DNA of 64,000 nt from Eleginops maclovinus (lineage: Eukaryota > Chordata > Actinopteri > Perciformes > Eleginopidae), in the NCBI RefSeq assembly GCF_036324505.1, contig NC_086368.1:16638378-16702377 (forward strand), given 5' to 3'. Below the pieces are notes generated by a model. It had not been told where the DNA came from. It was given only the letters and a program-made list of their open reading frames with translations, and did not search any database. Made by a program: the position numbers and the translations under genes. Positions 21,701 through 34,134 of the stretch are shown here, one piece after another. Position 1 is the first letter of the stretch; each line of letters starts with the position of its first letter.

Positions 21701-24700
21701 CAAACATACCAGCATTCAACCAACGCGGCTGGTATGTTTTGGATTTAATGTTTAAGCTATTACGTATTTAGTGTTTATTTGCTTCCACTTTGGAAAAAAT
21801 CTCCTAAAAATGCCTTCTGGCAAAAACACGTCCAAAAATAAAAACTACCATAAATGGGTTTGTGTGATGATGTAACTCTTTGTGAGTTCATCTTCTTTCT
21901 CTTATGAGTTTCCATTGGACTGGACAAAATTGATGTGAGCATCTCATGAATTCAGCCTTTATATTTTCAGGCGTGCCATGGTGCGACCCGATGACAAGCC
22001 TGTGGCAAGTGTTAGACCCATCCAGTCAACCCCAATTCCCATGATGCCACGCCAGGCTGGCATGGGCATGTCTGGCTCCAGCTCTGCCGGCAGTCTGCCT
22101 GTCAACTTCTTACAGAAAGCTGGAGTTCATGTGCAGAGGATCGTCACTTCAACTGGTATGTATAATCTCTGTTTTTTGTTAATTCCGTAAAAGTACAACA
22201 ACTCCAAAATGTTACAACATTGGTATTTTAAGATAATAAAAAAAGTATAAAACAGACATTAAGGTAGGCAATTGTGTCCAAATCTATAGATATTGTAATC
22301 CCAGGATCCAACAGCACAACAGATGTTCAAGCAAGAATTACTGCAGGAGAGAGCATCCATGTGATCAGAGGATCAAAAGGTAGTTGCAACAAAGAATACA
22401 TTTTCTCTTTTGTACAAAGCATTTTGAGTAATTAACTCCATCTCTTGATATTTTCTAAAACACAGGTACCTACATTCGGACAAATGATGGAAGGATTTTT
22501 GCTATTCGATCTGGAAAACTCAGTAGGCCTGCAGTTGGGGGCTCTGCGACCTCAAGAGGTACAAACACATTTGTATTATTTTTGGTTCTTCTTGCTACAA
22601 AGCAACCAACAAACAACAACCATTGAAACTTGCACGATGTTAATTTGTCATGAGAAATATTATACAACCAAAGTTTTCTGATGCTTTTTACATGGCCTTA
22701 TACAAATCAATTAAAAGGTCGCTGCATATTTATTTTTTTGTACTATCAGCAGATGGATGTGTTAGTAGTTTAGCTTTTTAAATGATGCTAAAAGTCCCTT
22801 TTCTTGTAGTGGTTGGTATATTTGCTTTAACACTACAAACATACCATGCAATCAAATATTTAAAGTATGACAAATAAGACATTTTAGAGGGAAAAAACCA
22901 AAAGGAATCTCAGTTTACAATTTTCCAGGCTATTAGTTTCTGAAAATTGTTCAGTAAAATATATATTTGACTATACCATCTTATTTCCAGGACCCTGTAG
23001 AATACTGTACATGTATCCTGACCAGTGTTGGGCGAGTTACTTCCGAAATGTAATACAGTACATATTACTTGTTATTGTCTTTTTAAAGTAATAAGTTACA
23101 TTACATTATTACTGTCTCTGAACTGTAATGCGTTACACTACTTTTGCGTTACTTTGAGTTAGTTTCACCAAAATAACCGCAAAAATAAGGCTTTAAATGT
23201 AGTTTATTGCAGCTCATTAATTAAAGCTATATCTCTCTCTTTTTGCACTATTTTATTTATCTTATTTGCACCATGTATGTTGAGTTGTTGGAGGAGCATG
23301 GGATATGATTTTCATTGCCAACACATACGTTTTATATGCTGTGCATATGACCAATAAAACCTTGAAACCTTGAAACCTTGAATCTGGCAGTATGTATGCT
23401 GAAAATTAGGAAAAGAGCTAGAAACTAAACTCATGCTCCGTATAAGTGTACTAAATAATATTTGATACTGGTAACATTACGTCTGTGTGTGTTATTATTA
23501 ATATGTTAGTGGAGCCTCTGCACGGCCCTGTAACCTGCTGTATATGATCGAGTCTCTATGGCAACGTTAGCTCACCTTGTCATTGGTGTGTTAATGGGGA
23601 TTTGGCTGACAAGCTTTCTAAAAGCCGGCGATTCCACAGCTGACGGAGGCTGCAGATCTTCAACACTCCGCCACGAGTCTCTGAACTTCTTGGGGTTCAA
23701 GAGGCATGTGGCCCGAGAGAAAGTTACCTTGTGTTGCTTTGGCCTGCGCGCACTCGTGTGTTTTTCTTCTCTTTTCTCCGAGCCTGCAGCTCTGCATTGC
23801 GAGCAAGCAGCTCTCAATCACGAATCTGTTACTGCAGCCCTCTTAATCAATAGTAAACAGGCTTACTGAGTTACTATTCTACTGGCACATTTTTTCTCTG
23901 GTGTCGAAATGTCTCGCGATGTTTGTGAATTCTTAGAAACAAAACACCACCTAATTTCGGGTTAAAATGTGTTGTAACTGCGTTACTGAGAATTGTAACC
24001 AGTATTATATTCGCCAATTTCAGAAGTAATGCGTTATATTACTGCGTTACAGCAAAAAGTAATACATGACTGTAACTCTGTTACTTTTGTAACGTGTTAC
24101 ACCCAACTCTGATCCTGACATTTTGTGAATGCATTGCTGTCTCCTCCACAGACACCCAGGGTTCCCACATCCATCCACTCAGTAACGGCTGCTCGTCGCC
24201 TGCGGATCAGCAGCAGGGCTCCCCCAGCGAAGAGCAGCGGCCGTCCTCTCCCTTAAGTTCAGAGATCCTCAGAGAGCTCAGCCGCTACACTTCATCCACA
24301 GGTGATGCCAACGCCAGCAGTGGGAATGAGTTGCCGTCAGAAATGATGGCATTACCAGCGGGGGATGAAGGAGTTCGCAATACAACCAGACCAGTGATCT
24401 GAGCAGGGAACTCGGTGAGGACCTCTTGAGCTCTGCTTTAGAGATGCGTGGCAGCAAGCGCAGAAGTACTGAGAGCCAGGGCAACACATCGATGGGAAGC
24501 AAACGCACTTCTGCTGCATCACGTTACCCCGGGCTGTCCATGGGCTCCAGCAGGCTCAGTTTCCCCTCTGCTGGTCTGAACTCATCCTCCGTACTGGGGA
24601 ACCTGGGTCACATGAGTCACCCTCTTCTAATGGGTGGTAGTGGTGGGTCCTCATTCCTTCAGAATCCAGGACAAACACTGGCTGACCTACAAACCATGTT

Positions 24701-25157
24701 CACCTCTGCAGGCTCGGACCTACTGAGACAGCCTGCCACAGGGAACGGACACCTTCCCTCCTCCTCGTCCTCCTCTCTGTCTCCCGTTTACTCCTCTGCT
24801 TCGGCCACCATCCCTATGTCATCTACACCCTCGGCAGCAACTTCCTCCTCCCTGGCTTCAGGTTCTCTACCTCCGTACCTGATGAATCCCAACATGGCCG
24901 GCCTGCTTTCCTCAGGCTTCCCCCTCAACTACAGTCAGTCGCTGCTCTCTGAGTCGAGGATGTTCTCCAGCCCTCTCCTTCCAGGGGGATTTCAAATGCC
25001 CAACTCCAGTTCCAACACATCCAGTTTCCTCTCCCATTTCAACAACCCCACTTCCAGCCTTTTGGGGGCAGCTCTTAGCCAACCGGACATACATCAGAGT
25101 ACAGAGAATGGCGGAAGTAGTTCTGATGACGATGTTATTGAGGTGACAGGACAGTAG
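15758..25157 (+). CDS. rad54l2: RAD54-like 2 / androgen receptor-interacting protein 4, SNF2-family ATPase
   Basis: This is a nuclear SNF2 helicase-like ATPase that modulates steroid-receptor and other transcription. Exons: 15758-15905, 16065-16362, 16446-16576, 16687-16830, 16944-17170, 17259-17441, 17568-17701, 17790-17986, 18070-18412, 18503-18680, 18937-19167, 19415-19533, 19843-19961, 20372-20471, 20567-20772, 21124-21293, 21535-21731, 21971-22155, 22290-22379, 22466-22558, 24152-25157. All phases join. The N-terminus is acidic, then Ser/Pro/Lys-rich. Motif I is HSMGLGKT (near residue 350), motif II DEGH (near 505), motif [12 protein letters not shown]; the C lobe has [19 protein letters not shown] and CRVYRYGQ. 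The end is [10 protein letters not shown], as in vertebrate ARIP4. The last exon shifts frame near 24377; as read, a stop at 24400 gives 1247 residues, and with one base restored the frame runs to 25157 (about 1499; human about 1467). The first coding exon probably starts at 15707 with 51 bases of 5' UTR. Intron 20 carries a hAT element. Confidence 0.93.
23023..24111. mobile_element. Non-autonomous hAT element in rad54l2 intron 20
   Basis: The ends are imperfect inverted repeats: CAGTGTTGGGCGAGTTAC on the left, and on the right the reverse complement begins CAGAGTTGGGTG. It is flanked by the perfect 8-bp duplication ATCCTGAC (23015-23022 and 24112-24119). Subterminal regions are full of GTAAC/GTTAC repeats. 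The interior holds a LINE 3' tail (23232-23391) and no transposase frame. Its right end lies only 40 bases before the acceptor of the last exon (24152). Confidence 0.92.
23232..23391 (+). mobile_element. L2/CR1-like LINE 3' end, nested in the hAT element
   Basis: It closely matches the 3' end of the LINE at 10300-10447, from CTCTTTTTGCACTATTTT through GGAGGAGCA to the AATAAAACCTTGAAA tail. It is extremely 5'-truncated. The tail has three CTTGAAAC-type units. Because it lies inside a hAT element, it was inserted there or is carried by that family. Confidence 0.85.
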
Positions 25158-27723
25158 AGATTCAAGGTGTTGGAGGCGCAGTTTCACATATAACACAGTT
25201 TCATCACTCACAGCTAACATAAAATACAGAAGGATTGGAAATGATTACTGTTTTTATAAATGAACTAGTTTGATTCTGTTACAGCATCATTTTCGCAGAC
25301 AGAGTGGGAAATTCCACAATGATGACTTGACTGGTCATCTACATTTTAAATAAATACAACTTTTCTGGAACTAAAAAAGATCATTATTAATCCCAAACAA
25401 CAACTAACAATTTGTAAAATCTTGTAATAAGTTAAATGTGTTTCAAGCCCTTAAATCTGTTTTACATAATCACCTGTGAAGTGAACTGCAGTCCCATTCC
25501 TAATGGTCTCATGAAACTACACACACACACAAACAGACTTTCACCTGCAATGAGAACGTGTACCTTAATACATTTTCAAAGTCAGAGCAACAAATCTTTA
25601 TGCTGAATATCTGGGACTTGTTCAGCTGAAGCATCATAGCAGTGGTATCAGAACTTTGGCGTTCGGGGACCAGCTGAATCTTTCAGAGGCTTTCTAGCCT
25701 CGTCTGATACACTTTAAAGCGAGGCCTCGCCTTTCTGTTATTTTTATTTCCCGTGTTCAGAGGAAATCATGTGGCGAAAACCGCTTAATGTCAGATGATA
25801 TATTGATGTGAAACAGTCTACTGCAAACCAAAATTTGACTTACTGTTCCACGTGTCAGCAGTACTCACCTGCTGAACACTAATAATAACACAATCATTTT
25901 ATTTCAGCACAATTTCCTTTTCTAGTAAACAATTCTATAAAGCTAAAAAGTACAAATAACTCACAATGGCTACAGAACATGGGCTTAATATTTGTCAAAA
26001 ATCCTTCCTTTAACAACAGAAATCTTAGGCTTTCTGAGAATACTTCACTCTTTAGCGATTTGATAGGCGTTGTAGCATCCTCTGTTGAAAGGATATTATG
26101 TGTGATACTATAACTGAACATGTTGATACTTTGTATATAGCAGTCATTATCATTGTTTATATTGCAAGTCAATAATGTGCAGTGTGTAGATTTTGGTTGT
26201 AGGTAGGGAGATGTTTTATTATTACAGTCATGATGATAAACATGCTCTTGCATTTATGCAGAGGAAACAAATTTACGTTAAACTTTATAATTTACCTTTT
26301 TTTGTTACCCCCTTAAAACTAAAATGAATGTATTTACTGTTAGCCTTTGATAACATAGGGGCTTTGAACATGGATTCGGACTGTGTTCTTTCATATTTAG
26401 CCTTAAATAACACAAAGGGGTCTTGAGTCTTAGCATTTATCTTAGTGCATTCTTTTACAAATCTGTTAGAAGAGTTACTGAGTATTTAGACAGTCGGTTT
26501 CAAGCAAAAAGAAAACAAGTGTCGGGCAGATTCAGCATTGTGATAAGTGTGAAGCTCAAAGGAGCACAAATGTTTAATGTTGCTTACTCATTGGCTTCTT
26601 TTGTTGCAGTTTTTACAGATCAGTCAGCATTGACTATACATGTATATTTGACCCCTTTTTTCCACCACCTTGCCAAAAACAAACACAACCCAAACAGTAA
26701 AAACATTGCATTCATGCAGCCTGAGTCAAGGTCCATCAAAAGGGATATCAAACGCTTCACTACGACCACCTCTGACTGGCAGACACAGGTCCGGTGTTAT
26801 GGTGGCCTTACCAAAATGACAGTGTCATAACGTGGTAGCTTTTTACAGAGGTGCGTCTTATAAAGCAGTGCTGTGTAAGTAGGTTCTGTCAGTCGTGTCG
26901 GTCATTGTAGGTCTGCAGTGCTTTAGGGGGTTTAGGTCTTTGCTGTTCTCTGTAGCCTTGTGTTTATGTGTTGTGATGACACCTCAAGGTATGTAGATTT
27001 AGAAAAGTCTCTCTCTTCTGTTGGTAAAATAGGCCAGATGCAGTTGTTGTTGTTAGCCTTTTTAGAAAAACTTGGATAACCTGACTCAACAGATCATTCC
27101 CTTTTTTGGAAGTTTCTTTTTTTTGTAGATCTCTTTCCTTGCGGGAACCTTTTGATCTCACAGACTAAGTACTGTTCCCTTACTGTTACTGATGGCTGCT
27201 TCCAGTTGTTGTTCTGGATGTTTCCTTTCTTTCATCAAGGATGTATCCAGTTCACCATCTCTTGGAATCTTGAAATGGTTTGTGTTTGACCTGGCACTTT
27301 CAAATGGATCATATCTGTAGGTTAAATGTATGAGGTAAATCCTACTGACGCCTTGTCTTTATTCTCGGTCTTCTCGAAAAACACTTTAACATTTCAGTCT
27401 TTGAAATTATCAGTTTATAAAACAAAACCTGTCTGCCATTTCTTGTCAAATATGGGGAATTTCTATGTTTAATTAAATATTTCTTCTTTTTAAATGTTTT
27501 TTATAACTTCCTATTGGTGTTTACTCACCTGACAGTTTCTGTTTTTTCAACGTTAGCGTCCAAAAGTTATTTATTTATGATGGAAAATATACATACTTTT
27601 TTTGTAATTATGTTTTTTAACTTTGTGTTCACTTCGACCCATTGATGACTGATCCAGTAAGAATTTCGTAAACGCAGCCTAATGCGAGCATAATATGACC
27701 GTGTTATCAATGTTATTTTAACA

Positions 27724-27729
27724 ATAAAA
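27724..27729 (+). terminator. Candidate poly(A) signal AATAAA for rad54l2
   Basis: It is the first canonical signal in a T-rich context well after the stop; an earlier AATAAA lies at about 25350. Which is used cannot be told from sequence. Confidence 0.35.
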
Positions 27730-28368
27730 CACTCTTCTATTGCATTCTGAATCAATTGCAAATGCTTTTAATTTACAACATATATTATTCAGTGACATAC
27801 ATCTTTGTCATTTAAAACTTGGCTAAATAAATAGTCAAAGGCAGCAAAAAAGTCAAAAGGCAGGATGAGCAACCTGAGTTATAATAATTCAACAAAAACT
27901 CCAGGTCATTGGCAGGATTGTATAAATACTATTCAGGCAATTTGAGCTGCGAAGCCAAAAGATGTCAGGCTGCACAGCGATTCTTTGCATAGTTCTAACG
28001 CAAGCATGCTTGGACACAGCAGTTTAATTAAGCATGTTAGCATTCTAATATCAGCTATTTACCTGTTAATAAAGAAGAGCTTAGGCTGATGGGAGTATTC
28101 TGTCAAACTAAAACTCAACATGTGTATTTGTCATGAAAACTCAAACAATTAAAAATAAGCCAAATCCCAACAAAAGAAATGCAAATTACCTCAATGGTCC
28201 TGTGTATGGTATGTACAAAAACATGACAACAAAACTAATTATTTGTATCAATATTTGGCACTGGGTATTCATGATATAACCAAGAGGCACCTAGCTGCAG
28301 TCATTAGTTCCTTTTTGACTTGAAAGGAAATTTTTGAGGCCAACCTTGCTTTAGTATTCAGTGGGTGT

Positions 28369-28374
28369 TTTATT
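28369..28374 (-). terminator. Candidate poly(A) signal for cyb561d2
   Basis: The minus strand reads AATAAA about 25 bases after the stop codon. This would give a very short 3' UTR, so it is a tentative call. Confidence 0.35.
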
Positions 28375-28398
28375 AAATTGTCAATACTGTGTCTTCTT

Positions 28399-29454
28399 TC
28401 AGGACTGCAACCGTTTCTTAGCCGTGTACGCCCTGCTGACTTGGTCCATTATGACCAGGGCATTGAGAGCAGAGCAGAGTACTGACAGGTACCAGGTGTA
28501 TTCCCCGACAGACGCAGTGAACCATGCAGAGCTGAGGCCCAGGAGCAGGCTGCCACTACCCAGCAGGTATGTGACGAGCCCGGATGCTGCATGGTAGCGT
28601 TTGAGTTTGGCCAGGGACCAGCCTTTGGCCAGAGAGTGGTAGATGAGAGGCAGTGCTGCCAAAGACTGTAGCCCTACAACACACAGTGTGAGCAGGCCCA
28701 GCAGACCATGCCATGAGGTGAAGTGGGGTTTACCATTCAGATGTTTGTTGTAAAAGATGGATGCCAGACCCAGGATTGCACAGGTAACACAGAGGCACTG
28801 TAGGATCCAGTGAGCACGACCTTTTGTCTTGTGTGGAAACTTTTTGGTGGGGGAGCCGTAGGGGGAGAACAGGAGTATGGCTTCTGTCATGAAGAAGGAA
28901 AACTATTGGGAAAGGGGAAACAATGTATGGGCTGCAATAAACCAAAATGTCATTGTTGATTCAAGTTTTGGTGTATAAAATATAACATCCATAATGTCCA
29001 TCACATTTTCAAATTGCAGGAGTTGAGGCTGGGTTTCTTGAAATTGTATTAGTTAGCAAAATAGTTGTCTAAGTTGACAAATTATTAACTGTTTCAGCTC
29101 GACAAAATTATAATTCAAAAGTTTGATTTAACTTATTTCATGCAAAAATAGCTGGAAAGATTTCATATGACATTTTAATTTGATCTTACTGCCAGTGTCA
29201 TGAAGAAAGGATGCCAGGAAAACAAACCTATGGGAAAAAAAGTGATATGAATACATGGCATGCCAAAGGTAGGCTACTTCCACAATGAATATGTTTAAAA
29301 ATGAATAATAAGAGCACTCACTTGTACCCGGTCGAGACAGAACTGCAATGAACACAGAGAAGGAGATGCAGATGAAGTGTGTCAGCACTGTGGTAGCTGT
29401 TCTGGTATAACCGTAGATCCGAGGCTCAGATTCAGGCTCTTTGTTGTAAGCCAT
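28399..29454 (-). CDS. cyb561d2: Cytochrome b561 domain-containing protein 2 (transmembrane ferric reductase family)
   Basis: It is a six-helix di-heme membrane protein that moves electrons (ascorbate-linked) across internal membranes. Minus-strand exons are 29454-29322, 29227-29190 (only 38 bases) and 28902-28399. Phases join to 224 residues; human CYB561D2 has 222. Four likely heme histidines are visible: His50 (SWHPFFM), His88 (GRAHWIL), His122 (SWHGLLG) and His161 (RYHAASGL). Helices include VLTHFICISFSVFIAVL, LCVTCAILGLASIFY, LLGLLTLCVVGLQ and GLVTYLLGSGSLLLGL. A reading of only the terminal exon would miss the first 61 residues. The gene is tail-to-tail with rad54l2 and head-to-head with rassf1, about 2.6 kb from the latter's candidate first exon. 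Confidence 0.93.
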
Positions 29455-31948
29455 GATGAAGACAAATTATGAGAATTTAGGCAACTACACTACAGCCGAC
29501 CACCCCACAGGTTTACGTATACAGTGTGTGTGTTTATCACCTTAAGTAAACTTGCAGCTTCAGAAAAACAGAAGCGGAAGTGATGGTGAATCTAAAGTAA
29601 CCGTTGCCTCTTCAAGTCTTGTTAAAGCCCGAATACGGGACTTTATTGTCAGAAGTCTGGCTTAACAGATAAGTGTTTGAAAGCGGTAAGATAACTTTAC
29701 CAATAATATATATACGGATAAAGTCCAACACGTTGTTATGTATGTCCACCAGCTATAAATACAACTTCCGGTTGGTTAATTTCACAATAAAGCTCTCAAT
29801 TAACCACCTCACCTAAACATTCAATCACACGTCTTTTATGGGCATATTGCCACTATTTTTATAATTGATTTGAAGGTCCCTCACTCAGTTCAACAATTAT
29901 TAATCATATTTGTGTTGTAGGTGAAGAAGAATTTTAGCAGTGGGTCCATTTGTCTTTAAATGAAAATAAATAGCTTTCCAAAAGCTTTTATTGTGAAATC
30001 GGAATGCCCGGAAATACAGGCTGAAGCTCCTCAGCTGACGGGCTGACGTGGATGCCTCTCTTCGAAATATTTCCCACACACATTTAGGAAAAACACTTTT
30101 TTTTCTTTCTAGTTTCATCATGACAGGGGGTTGCGCACAGAGTTGTATTTAAAGTTGTACCCATAAATTGGGATATAATTTACATGTCTAAAAAATGTAA
30201 ATTAATCAGTGTAGGTGCATGTTATTAGTTGAGCAAGCTGGTTATGGATGTGATGCCTGGGACTAATGGTCTACTACATTAGCACACACTCCACATTACC
30301 TAACAGTTCAGTGGACCCTCACTGGTCAGCTGTTCATAGGTTATTGTGCTCCAATTACTCTCTGATAAGCTTGTGACTCTGCAATGCCTCCACTGGGCAC
30401 AGAGCAAAAAACAACAACATGTTTATTCAGGACACCCTCTCTTTGTTTTACACACAGATTATATTGTAGGCACATTATGCCCACCAACCATAGTGACAGA
30501 TGTTCTATTCAGCATATAACATGGAGTCAAATTAAAGATTGTTACTGTGTTTATGTAAGCCTATTGGGAGTTGCTTTGTTTGTTTCAATGTTTTCCAGAA
30601 AAGCCAGAATGGTGGGTTCCCATTATGACCCATACTCATGTGCTTGTGTGGTCCAGATGGTGGCATGTACCATCAAAATAATAGCCTATAAAAAGTCCTA
30701 ACTCCCATGTGTCAAGTTTATATGAGAATCGAAATTATAATGCATGCAATCTTTCCACCTACTTGACTTTTAAACAGTGGAAGCATTTTTGTAATCATCG
30801 TAATTCAAAATTTCCATTGAGTTAAAGTACTACACAAGTATAAGCACAAACTATTCTTTAGGTATCAAGAAACTAACAAAAACTCATAATGCAAGTTGTC
30901 AGTGTCATTGGTCATTTCTTTACCTTTTAAAAATATCTATCAGTGACTGAACACAATTTATTTTGAGATGCGTAGTAGATGAAATAGATTCATTAAACAA
31001 TTGTTGTTTTTTTATTTTATTTTAACATTTGGACCAATAAAATAAAGCCACCCATTTGACACTCAAATAAACTTTGTTTTCGTATATTAATCAGGTTATC
31101 AAAAAATGGAGAAAGAGAGCTATGCAGATTTATTCAAACCTGTTACTGTATTTTACATTCCCTCTCTGTTAAAGTGGGATCTTGCTTTTCTCTTGCTACA
31201 GAGATGGAATAAACTCAGGAAAAAAAAGAAGAGAGTGGTAGTCTAAAGCTCATTGTATTCCAACATGCATGTCTGGTTTGAGAGAGATAACAGAGCCCTT
31301 CATCATCCGCCCCCATATTTAAGCCTGAAGGCTTTTCCCCATTGAGTGATTTCCAAATGGTCTATAATTAAACATTACACAGTCTATTCATTCCAAACTA
31401 ACATTGACCATCAAAAGTGAATCCCTATGTTTGTCAGATTGTATAAATCAAAGCATATTACATTGAATACTAAATCCCTCTTGGACAGAAGTTTTTTTTT
31501 TTTTTTGGGGGGGGGGTTAAACAACTATTAAACTGTACATTTCGTTATTATGGATCCTATAGAGGTTTTAACTGCAATTTATGGTCTCACTTACCCTATA
31601 CTAGATACTTTTGGCATGTGTGTCTTACATTAAGATAAAATGTAGAACATCAGACCTAAACAGAGAATATATAAAATATACCAAAATACTTTATACTTTA
31701 CTTTATTTCATGTATATTTTGTTTTTATTGTAAGTGCACACATTGCAAGGTTTTATTAATTTTTTTAAAAGTGTTATTACAAAAACTACAATTTATGGAC
31801 TATGCTACTGACCCTCGATCACTTTACACATACAGTAGTTTATCAGTGATGTGTGAAGACAGAGGGGCCTCTTTCCGTGGAGCCTCCCCTCAGGATGGTT
31901 TAATTCACATACAAAATTAGACGGTAATCCCACGGTCACATTGTGCAT
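29455..31948. other. Intergenic, between the cyb561d2 and rassf1 5' ends
   Basis: I see no credible coding frame. It contains the cyb561d2 upstream region, AT-rich sequence and a T-run followed directly by a G-run at about 31491-31516. Nothing else stands out. Confidence 0.5.
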
Positions 31949-32071
31949 GCGCAAACTGAAGTGCGTGCGAGAGGCGAGCGGGAGAGGGACGGTAGGTGTT
32001 AGTACAAACGACGAAACTGCAGCCACTCTCAAATCTACTCTACGATGAGTGGCGATGATGAATTAAACGAG
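31949..32071 (+). promoter_or_regulatory. rassf1: Candidate rassf1 upstream first exon with short upstream ORF
   Basis: A more GC-rich stretch with GAGAGGCGAGCGGGAGAGGG-type composition precedes an ATG at 32045. Nine codons (MSGDDELNE) end at a strong donor GGTAAGG (32071/32072). Joined to the acceptor at 33913/33914, the frame hits a stop four codons later, so it would be a 13-codon upstream ORF before the main ATG at 34135. The exon 5' edge is arbitrary. The nine residues resemble the start of mammalian RASSF1A (MSGEPELIE), which may be chance. Confidence 0.4.
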
Positions 32072-32784
32072 GTAAGGTCATTTTAACTCCTTGTCTGTCA
32101 GGAAATCAGAACACTTGTGTGTGTGACTGTCAACTGAGTTTGTTGTCCCATTCTCGGAGTGGATTAAACCGGTTTGACCCGTTACTGAGCTGCACTTTGC
32201 AACCATGACAAATGCAGAATAAAAAGCAATAATATAAACTTGAATGATCAAGCCGTGTATGCTTAGTTTCAATCTATTGACAAAAGTAGCAGACCGTGCT
32301 CGGATGATCGTGGTTACAATATGTTCTTGTTGCCCTGAGAGGATAATTGCACCGTGTGGTGACCCACTTGGCAGATAGAGCCCCGGGTTGTTCATATTCA
32401 AGTCACAATGCTGCCCAGGGAAACTAATGAAACTGAGTTTCTGATGCACCCGTAAAGAGTTTACACGAATTCACGCTACTGACAATCTAAAAGAATGTGT
32501 TCAGTTCCTTGCATGTAAGGTTTGGAGGGTCACGTTAAAAATGTATGCCAGTACAATTACTAGGTATCTGTGAAATGTAATCAGCAAATTAAAGTATTTT
32601 ACATTAGCACAGTACATTCCACCACTGTGTTAGCACCTGTACTGTAGCTGTTATACATGCGTACATGAGTCTGTAAATCATGCAAGGCTATAGACATTTT
32701 ACTCACTTAGTGCTGCAATTTATTTGTGGGATAATGGATTTAAGTTAATTCTGTGCTTTCTGAAAATGGTAAAATGGTACTGGC

Positions 32785-33609
32785 CAGGGTTGTTAAGTAA
32801 CTAAGTACATTTATTCAAGTACAATTTTGAAGAACTTGTGCTTTACTTGAGTATTTCCATTTTATGTTACTTTGTACTTCCACTCCACTACAAATCAGAG
32901 ATAAATATTGTACTTTTATTCCACTGCATTTATATAATACCTTCAGTTACTTTGCAGATTTGGATTAATGGTGAGTTCAGAATTATAAGGCTCTATCTCC
33001 ACTTTGGTCGAAATTGAGTTTTTGACATAATATGATCCATTAGGTGTTTATTAATGCCTGTGTGGTGTTATTTTTGTAAAAAAAAAAATGTTTTTAGTTA
33101 GTTATTGATAAAATAAAAAGGTTCCATCTCACAAAACATAAAACGAGTTGGGATTATAAGGTTATATCTCCAGTAGATTCAATATCCAATCAAACCCCCG
33201 AATGAACACGGACGGACCAATCAAAACCCACCTCTTAGCGCTGTAGCCTGGACACAGAGCTAAAGGCTGGACATTAGCCTGGACCTGGACATAAATGATA
33301 TGATCAACACTTATATAAAACTTCAGTTACACCTGGATTAAATTCAAAAGTTACCCACCAGAAAATTAAGTAATTAATACTAGCAGCACCTTTACAAGCT
33401 TTGATAAACACATTAATGCATCAATATGTTAGGATCAAAACATATATTATACTGAAATAGGGCAATCTGCCTTATAAGTACTTTTACTTTTGGTACTTTA
33501 AGTATATTTAGATGCCAATACTTTTTTACTTTTACTTGCAACAGAGTATCCCTACACTCTGGTATGTCTAGTTTTACTTGAGTACAAGGTCTGAGTACTT
33601 CTACCACTG
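32785..33609. mobile_element. AAGTACTT-rich hAT-like non-autonomous element
   Basis: The left end CAGGGTTGTTAAGTAACT and right end GAGTACTTCTACCACTG are of a widespread teleost family with repeated AAGTAC/GTACTT motifs in inverted layout at both ends. Flanks GTACTGGC (32777-32784) and GTGCTTGC (33610-33617) agree at 6 of 8 bases, consistent with an aged 8-bp duplication. There is no transposase frame. The middle (about 33000-33400) differs from the ends and is unassigned. Confidence 0.7.
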
Positions 33610-34134
33610 GTGCTTGCACACTTTCAGGGGATTTGGTTTCAGCATGGCCAGGCTGTTTGAGTTGTCCCGGGATTGCAGAGGATTATACTAGTCGTCTTGT
33701 CCCACATTTGATTATAATCATATAAATCCTGGCGTCAGATAAATAAGGTTAATCTCTTGTTTGTTAATTTTTTCATTTTTTGAGCTCATACTGTAATACA
33801 TCATACATTGATTTGTTATGTACTGTAAGTTTTGCCTGAATGGAATCTGATGTATGAAAATCCTAACAATACATTTATTAATTGTATTGTGTATGATTTC
33901 AACTTTCTTGCAGGTTCTCTTGATTTAGAAACCACTGTCCCTCTGCACAACACACTGATCTGGACTAAATTGAAAAAACTGAACTGCAGACTGAGCAGAA
34001 CTCGACATTCACAACATCCGCATTAAGGATGCAACATACTAATGCTGTCTCCTCCCAGAGCTGGATTTATACGCACACTAGCTAATGGACAGCAAGTGCT
34101 TACTTGAAATGTCAGAGTCTGCATCAGGGACAGG

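Larger units (their letters stand above)
25158..28398. other. rad54l2 3' UTR and convergent intergenic stretch
   Basis: It is AT-rich and without a credible coding frame. The 135-codon frame at 26423-26830 lacks any recognisable domain. Vertebrate RAD54L2 has a long 3' UTR, so much of this may be transcribed. It ends in the tail-to-tail space with cyb561d2. Confidence 0.5.

Noticed and set aside
24302..24370. A 69-base intron within the last rad54l2 exon to explain the frame change
   Set aside because: It has GT and AG ends but a length divisible by three, so it leaves the phase and the stop at 24400 unchanged.
26423..26830. 135-codon plus-strand frame downstream of rad54l2
   Set aside because: It has no recognisable domain and AT-rich composition, and it sits where a long rad54l2 3' UTR is expected.
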